From contig NZ_LMRG01000030.1 in NCBI RefSeq assembly GCF_001425605.1, forward strand, positions 124,001 through 188,000: a DNA stretch of 64,000 nucleotides, given 5' to 3'. The DNA is from Rhizobium sp. Leaf453 (GTDB lineage Bacteria; Pseudomonadota; Alphaproteobacteria; Rhizobiales; Rhizobiaceae). The notes beneath the pieces were generated by a model, which saw nothing but the letters and a program-made list of their open reading frames with translations, had not been told where the DNA came from and searched no databases. Position 1 is the stretch's first letter. Every line of letters starts with the position of its first letter. Positions 61,205 to 64,000 of this stretch are shown in pieces. The translations under genes and the position numbers were made by a program.

Positions 61205-62584
61205 TCAAGCCGGCACCCGCACCACGGCCCTCAATCCCCCCATCGGACTATCCGACAGCGTGACATTGCCGCCATGGCTGCGGGCGATGTCGCGGGCGAT
61301 GGCGAGGCCGAGGCCGGTGCCGGAACTGTCGAGATTGCGGGCCTCGTCGAGCCGGAAGAAGGGCTTGAAGACGTCATCGCGGGATCGTTCGGGAATACCG
61401 GGGCCGTCGTCATCGACGGTGATGGTCAGCCATTTCGTGCTGTGTTTGGCGTCGATATGCACGGTATTGGCATATCGATAGGCATTGGAGGCGAGGTTCG
61501 CCACAAGCCGGGTGAAGGCATTGGGCCGCACGCGGATGTTGTCGTCGCCTTCGATGGAGGTCGTCAGTGCCTTGCCATGCAGTTCCGCCTCCAGCGTCAG
61601 CCGGTTCATGAGGTCCTGCAGCCTCAACTGACCGACATCTTCCTCCGCCTCGCCGCGTGCAAAGGCCAGATAGCCTTCCAGCATGCTCTGCATGTCCTCA
61701 ACATCCTGGTTGAGATTGTCGAGGTCGGCGTTGTCGCCGGCGATGGCCAGTTGCAGCTTGAAGCGGGTGAGGATGGTGCGCAGGTCATGGCTGACGCCGG
61801 TCAGCATGGCGGTGCGCTGTTCGATCTGGCGCTCGATGCGTTCGCGCATCTGGATGAAGGCCAGGCCGGCGCGGCGGATTTCATCGGCGCCGCGGGGCGA
61901 GAAATCGTCGATCTTCTGCCCTTTGCCGAAACTTTCGGCCGCCTTGGCCAGCGCCAGAATCGGGCGGATTTGCCCGCGCAGAAACAGGATGGCAATGGTC
62001 AGCAACACCAGCGAAGCGCCGACCATCCAGACGATGAAGATATGGGTATTGGACGCATAGGCCTGGCTGCGGCGGGCATAGACCCGGAGGATCCGCTGGT
62101 CGTCCAGCTTGATGCGGACTTCGACCAGATCGGAATTGCCGACCGTGTCGATCCAGAAGGGTTTGTTGATGCGATCGGAAATCTCCTCGCTCAGGATCTG
62201 GTCGAGGATCTCGAAAAATGGTTTCGGCCGAGGCGCCGGCAGTTCGCCATCGGGCTCGATGGAGATGTTCAGGTTCAATCGCTCGCGGGCAATGCGGATG
62301 ATATCGGCATAGTCACCGTTCGGTGTAGCATCAATGAGGTCGATGACCGCTGCGATCTCGCCGGATACGGCAGCCGACAGCCTCTGGGTCACGAGCTGCC
62401 AGTGACGCTCCATGAAGATGAAGGCGACGATCGATTGCAGCAGCACCATCGGGATGATGACGATCAGCAGCGAGCGCGCATAAAGCCCCATCGGCAACTG
62501 CCGGCGCAGCCAGCGGGAGATGCGCCTCCACGAGCTGTCCCCTGCCGGCGTCCGGTAGCGTCGCAGGATGTCAAAGCTCGCCAT
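61205..62584 (-). CDS. EnvZ-like sensor histidine kinase
   Basis: A 459-residue inner-membrane kinase. TM1 is at about 35-57, a periplasmic domain spans about 58-180, TM2 is at about 183-203, then HAMP. The phospho-acceptor His266 is in GVSHDLRTILTRFKLQLA; compared with EnvZ the Pro after DLRT is Ile. ATP-binding N box (LVANLASNAYRYA), G1 (DDDGPGIPE) and G2 (GTGLGLAIARDIA) are intact. It is the last gene of the MarR-OmpR-EnvZ operon and probably phosphorylates the adjacent regulator. Signal unknown. Confidence 0.93.
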   Translation of the reverse strand: MASFDILRRYRTPAGDSSWRRISRWLRRQLPMGLYARSLLIVIIPMVLLQSIVAFIFMERHWQLVTQRLSAAVSGEIAAVIDLIDATPNGDYADIIRIARERLNLNISIEPDGELPAPRPKPFFEILDQILSEEISDRINKPFWIDTVGNSDLVEVRIKLDDQRILRVYARRSQAYASNTHIFIVWMVGASLVLLTIAILFLRGQIRPILALAKAAESFGKGQKIDDFSPRGADEIRRAGLAFIQMRERIERQIEQRTAMLTGVSHDLRTILTRFKLQLAIAGDNADLDNLNQDVEDMQSMLEGYLAFARGEAEEDVGQLRLQDLMNRLTLEAELHGKALTTSIEGDDNIRVRPNAFTRLVANLASNAYRYANTVHIDAKHSTKWLTITVDDDGPGIPERSRDDVFKPFFRLDEARNLDSSGTGLGLAIARDIARSHGGNVTLSDSPMGGLRAVVRVPA

Positions 62585-62607
62585 GGCCGTCCGCTCGGAT
62601 CATTGCC

Positions 62608-63309
62608 TCAATCCACGCTCAGCCGATAGCCGATGCCGCGGACAGTCTGGAGCCAGACGGGGTTCGACGGATCGTCCTCGATCTTGCGCCGCAATCGGTT
62701 GATCTGGACATCGATCGTGCGCTCGCCGACCTCCGCCTCGTCGCTCACCAGTTCGTGGCGGGGTATGGTCTCGCCGGCGCGCTGCGAGAACAGCATCATG
62801 ATTTCCTGCTCGCGGTCGGTCAGCCGGATGTGGTCGGCGCCGCGCCGCAACTCCCTGCGCACGACAGAAAAGGTGAAGGGGCCAAAGATCACTTGCTCGA
62901 CCTTCGGTGCCTTGGCGGGCGCGTTGCGTCGCAGGATATTGTTGATGCGCAGCACCAGTTCGCGCGGATCGAACGGCTTCGGCAGGTAGTCGTCGGCGCC
63001 GGCCTCGAGGCCTTCGATGCGCGCATTCGATTCCGCCAGCGCCGTCAGCATGATCACCGGCACGCTCTTGATCTTGCGCAGGCTCTGGGTCAGCGAAATG
63101 CCGGTCTCGCCGGGCATCATCACATCGACGATCAGAAGGTCGTAGTCGATCCCTTCGAGCTTGCGGCGCGCTTCATCTGCATCGGCGGCGGTGGTGACAC
63201 GGAAGCCCTTTTCCATGAGGTAGCGGTTGAGCAGATCGCGGATACGCCGGTCGTCATCCACCACCAGCAGATGGGCCGCGTCGTCCTCGATCCTGATCGT
63301 CTTGTTCAT
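62608..63309 (-). CDS. OmpR-family response regulator (PetR-like)
   Basis: A 233-residue regulator. The receiver domain (about 14-128) has phospho-acceptor Asp62 in LLIVDVMMPGETG, acidic triad DDD (18-20), Thr in MLTAL and Lys in PKPF. The winged-helix DNA-binding domain (about 140-230) ends QTVRGIGYRL. The arrangement MarR - OmpR-like recalls petP-petR upstream of the bc1 genes in Rhodobacter; here the kinase gene follows and bc1 genes are not in the window. The link is inference. Confidence 0.93.
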   Translation of the reverse strand: MNKTIRIEDDAAHLLVVDDDRRIRDLLNRYLMEKGFRVTTAADADEARRKLEGIDYDLLIVDVMMPGETGISLTQSLRKIKSVPVIMLTALAESNARIEGLEAGADDYLPKPFDPRELVLRINNILRRNAPAKAPKVEQVIFGPFTFSVVRRELRRGADHIRLTDREQEIMMLFSQRAGETIPRHELVSDEAEVGERTIDVQINRLRRKIEDDPSNPVWLQTVRGIGYRLSVD

Positions 63310-63357
63310 CTGTCGTATGCCCTGTTGTCTCGCGCGACTGCCTTGCCCACTGATCGG

Positions 63358-63843
63358 TCAGCTGTCGTCGGCGGTCTTCATGCCGGCGAGGAAACGCTTG
63401 ATCGTCTCGCGTGCCCCTGGACCGGTCTTGGCCAAGGCTTCCGCTATGCGCCGCGACTGTGGCTCTGCCAAGGCCCGCGCCAGCGTCTTGCCTTCCTTTG
63501 TCGTGTAGAGCTTACGCTGGCGGCGATCCTCGGGACCGGCAACCTGATGGATATAGCCGGAATCGATCAGCTGTTTGAGAACACGCGCGAGGCTTTGCTT
63601 TGTGATGCGAAGCGTTTCCAGAAGGTCGGCGACGGTCATGCCCGGTTCGCGGTCGACGAAATGCAGCACGCGATGATGTGCCCGTCCGAAGCCGCGCTTT
63701 TCGAGAATCACATCCGGATCGGAAGTGAAGTCCCGATAGGCGAAAAAGAACAGTTCGATGATTTCGAAATCGACTGCATTCGCCTTGTCTGCTTCGGCAG
63801 GAGCGGTCGCCGTTTCGGCTTTTGTATTGGGCTGGCCTGCCAC
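63358..63843 (-). CDS. MarR-family regulator (PetP-like)
   Basis: A 161-residue winged-helix protein. After a roughly 25-residue Ala/Thr-rich tail, the core reads FEIIELFFFAYRDFTSDPDVILEKRGFGRAHHRVLHFVDREPGMTVADLLETLRITKQSLARVLKQLIDSGYI and a wing with EDRRQRKLYTT. The preferred start is GTG at 63843 with AAAGGA about 9 bases upstream; TTG 63861 is in frame. It is first in the operon with the response regulator and kinase, and a 35-bp dyad lies upstream, a likely self-operator. Confidence 0.9.
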   Translation of the reverse strand: MAGQPNTKAETATAPAEADKANAVDFEIIELFFFAYRDFTSDPDVILEKRGFGRAHHRVLHFVDREPGMTVADLLETLRITKQSLARVLKQLIDSGYIHQVAGPEDRRQRKLYTTKEGKTLARALAEPQSRRIAEALAKTGPGARETIKRFLAGMKTADDS

Positions 63844-63886
63844 GCAGTCATTTCCTTTCAATCGAAACGCACTTTCAGTAACAATC

Positions 63887-63921
63887 GGAAAAATAAGTCA
63901 GCTTTATTGACATATTTTTCC
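63887..63921. promoter_or_regulatory. 35-bp interrupted dyad upstream of the MarR/PetP-like gene
   Basis: Outer arms GGAAAAATA (63887-63895) and TATTTTTCC (63913-63921), inner arms GTCA (63897-63900) and TGAC (63908-63911), around GCTTTAT; only the A/A at 63896/63912 breaks the symmetry. It lies 44 bases before the GTG start, where a promoter and operator are expected. Confidence 0.6.
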
Positions 63922-64000
63922 GTCCTTGGTAAGTCTCCTGCCGCAGAGGGCGAAGTACCGACGCTGGTTTATCGATCAAGATAGGCCGTGCCGCTCTGAT

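Noticed and set aside
61274-62629. 451-codon plus-strand frame opposite the histidine kinase
   Set aside because: Shadow frame over intact H, N, G1 and G2 boxes on the other strand.
62755-63984. 409-codon plus-strand frame opposite the response regulator and MarR genes
   Set aside because: Shadow frame spanning two real genes and the 35-bp dyad; no ribosome site.

Overview
The window is about 64 kb of chromosome from an alphaproteobacterium of the order Rhizobiales, most likely Rhizobiaceae (Rhizobium/Agrobacterium/Neorhizobium-like). The pointers are a fused anthranilate synthase TrpE(G) preceded by a leader peptide containing IWWWAR, an EnvZ/OmpR-like pair led by a MarR-family gene, a two-domain bS25-type rplY, the block lgt / NDUFAF7-like methyltransferase / pgeF / M24 protein / lipoprotein / prs, GC-rich codon use, and intergenic mosaic palindromes of the rhizobial type. 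The DNA is densely coding and mostly housekeeping. I see no rRNA, tRNA, CRISPR array, insertion sequence, prophage or integration site.

Layout. 1-9.7 kb: 3' end of fhs, a DUF1993 protein, an extensin-like peptidoglycan protein, a MarR regulator with its SDR neighbour, the trpL attenuator and trpE(G), a CDF transporter with queF, hupE and a ClpP-type protease. 9.7-19.7 kb: a candidate leucine leader and leuA, a chemoreceptor, an ECF sigma/anti-sigma pair, a TPR protein, a metallophosphoesterase, a Nudix hydrolase, a glutathionyl-hydroquinone reductase, and a GNAT acetyltransferase behind an elaborate leader. 19.7-30.3 kb: an isolated RTX protein, the MoxR-DUF58-BatA/DUF4159-vWA operon, and divergently DUF1285-nudL-cca. 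30.3-36.7 kb: DUF1059, DUF4168, apt, DUF2157, two MaoC proteins, a periplasmic protein and ychF. 36.8-44.2 kb: an rtcB2-prfH ribosome-repair module with a short upstream ORF, clpS, pth, a solute-binding protein with a GGDEF-EAL protein, and rplY. 44.5-52 kb: an MHYT-GGDEF-EAL protein, benE, an AcoR-like regulator, an aldehyde dehydrogenase with DUF779, and a GNAT. 52-64 kb: prs, a lipoprotein, M24, pgeF, an NDUFAF7-like methyltransferase, lgt, ubiK, ybjN-proC-csaA-phosphatase, and a MarR-OmpR-EnvZ-like operon.

Functional links. Amino-acid supply (trpE(G), leuA, proC) is the clearest theme; trp has a textbook attenuator and leu appears to have a leaderless leader ORF of the same design. Translation quality and repair (pth, ychF, cca, clpS, prfH, rtcB2, csaA, rplY, queF) form a second theme. 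Two c-di-GMP proteins, one chemoreceptor, an ECF system and a MarR/OmpR/EnvZ-like operon give the sensory layer.

The most interesting items are the rtcB2-prfH pair with a 14-codon upstream ORF and an 18-bp palindrome in its leader, the leaderless candidate leuL, the orphan structured leader before the GNAT gene at 19.1 kb, and the MoxR/vWA operon of unknown substrate. All assignments come from reading the sequence; no database search was run.
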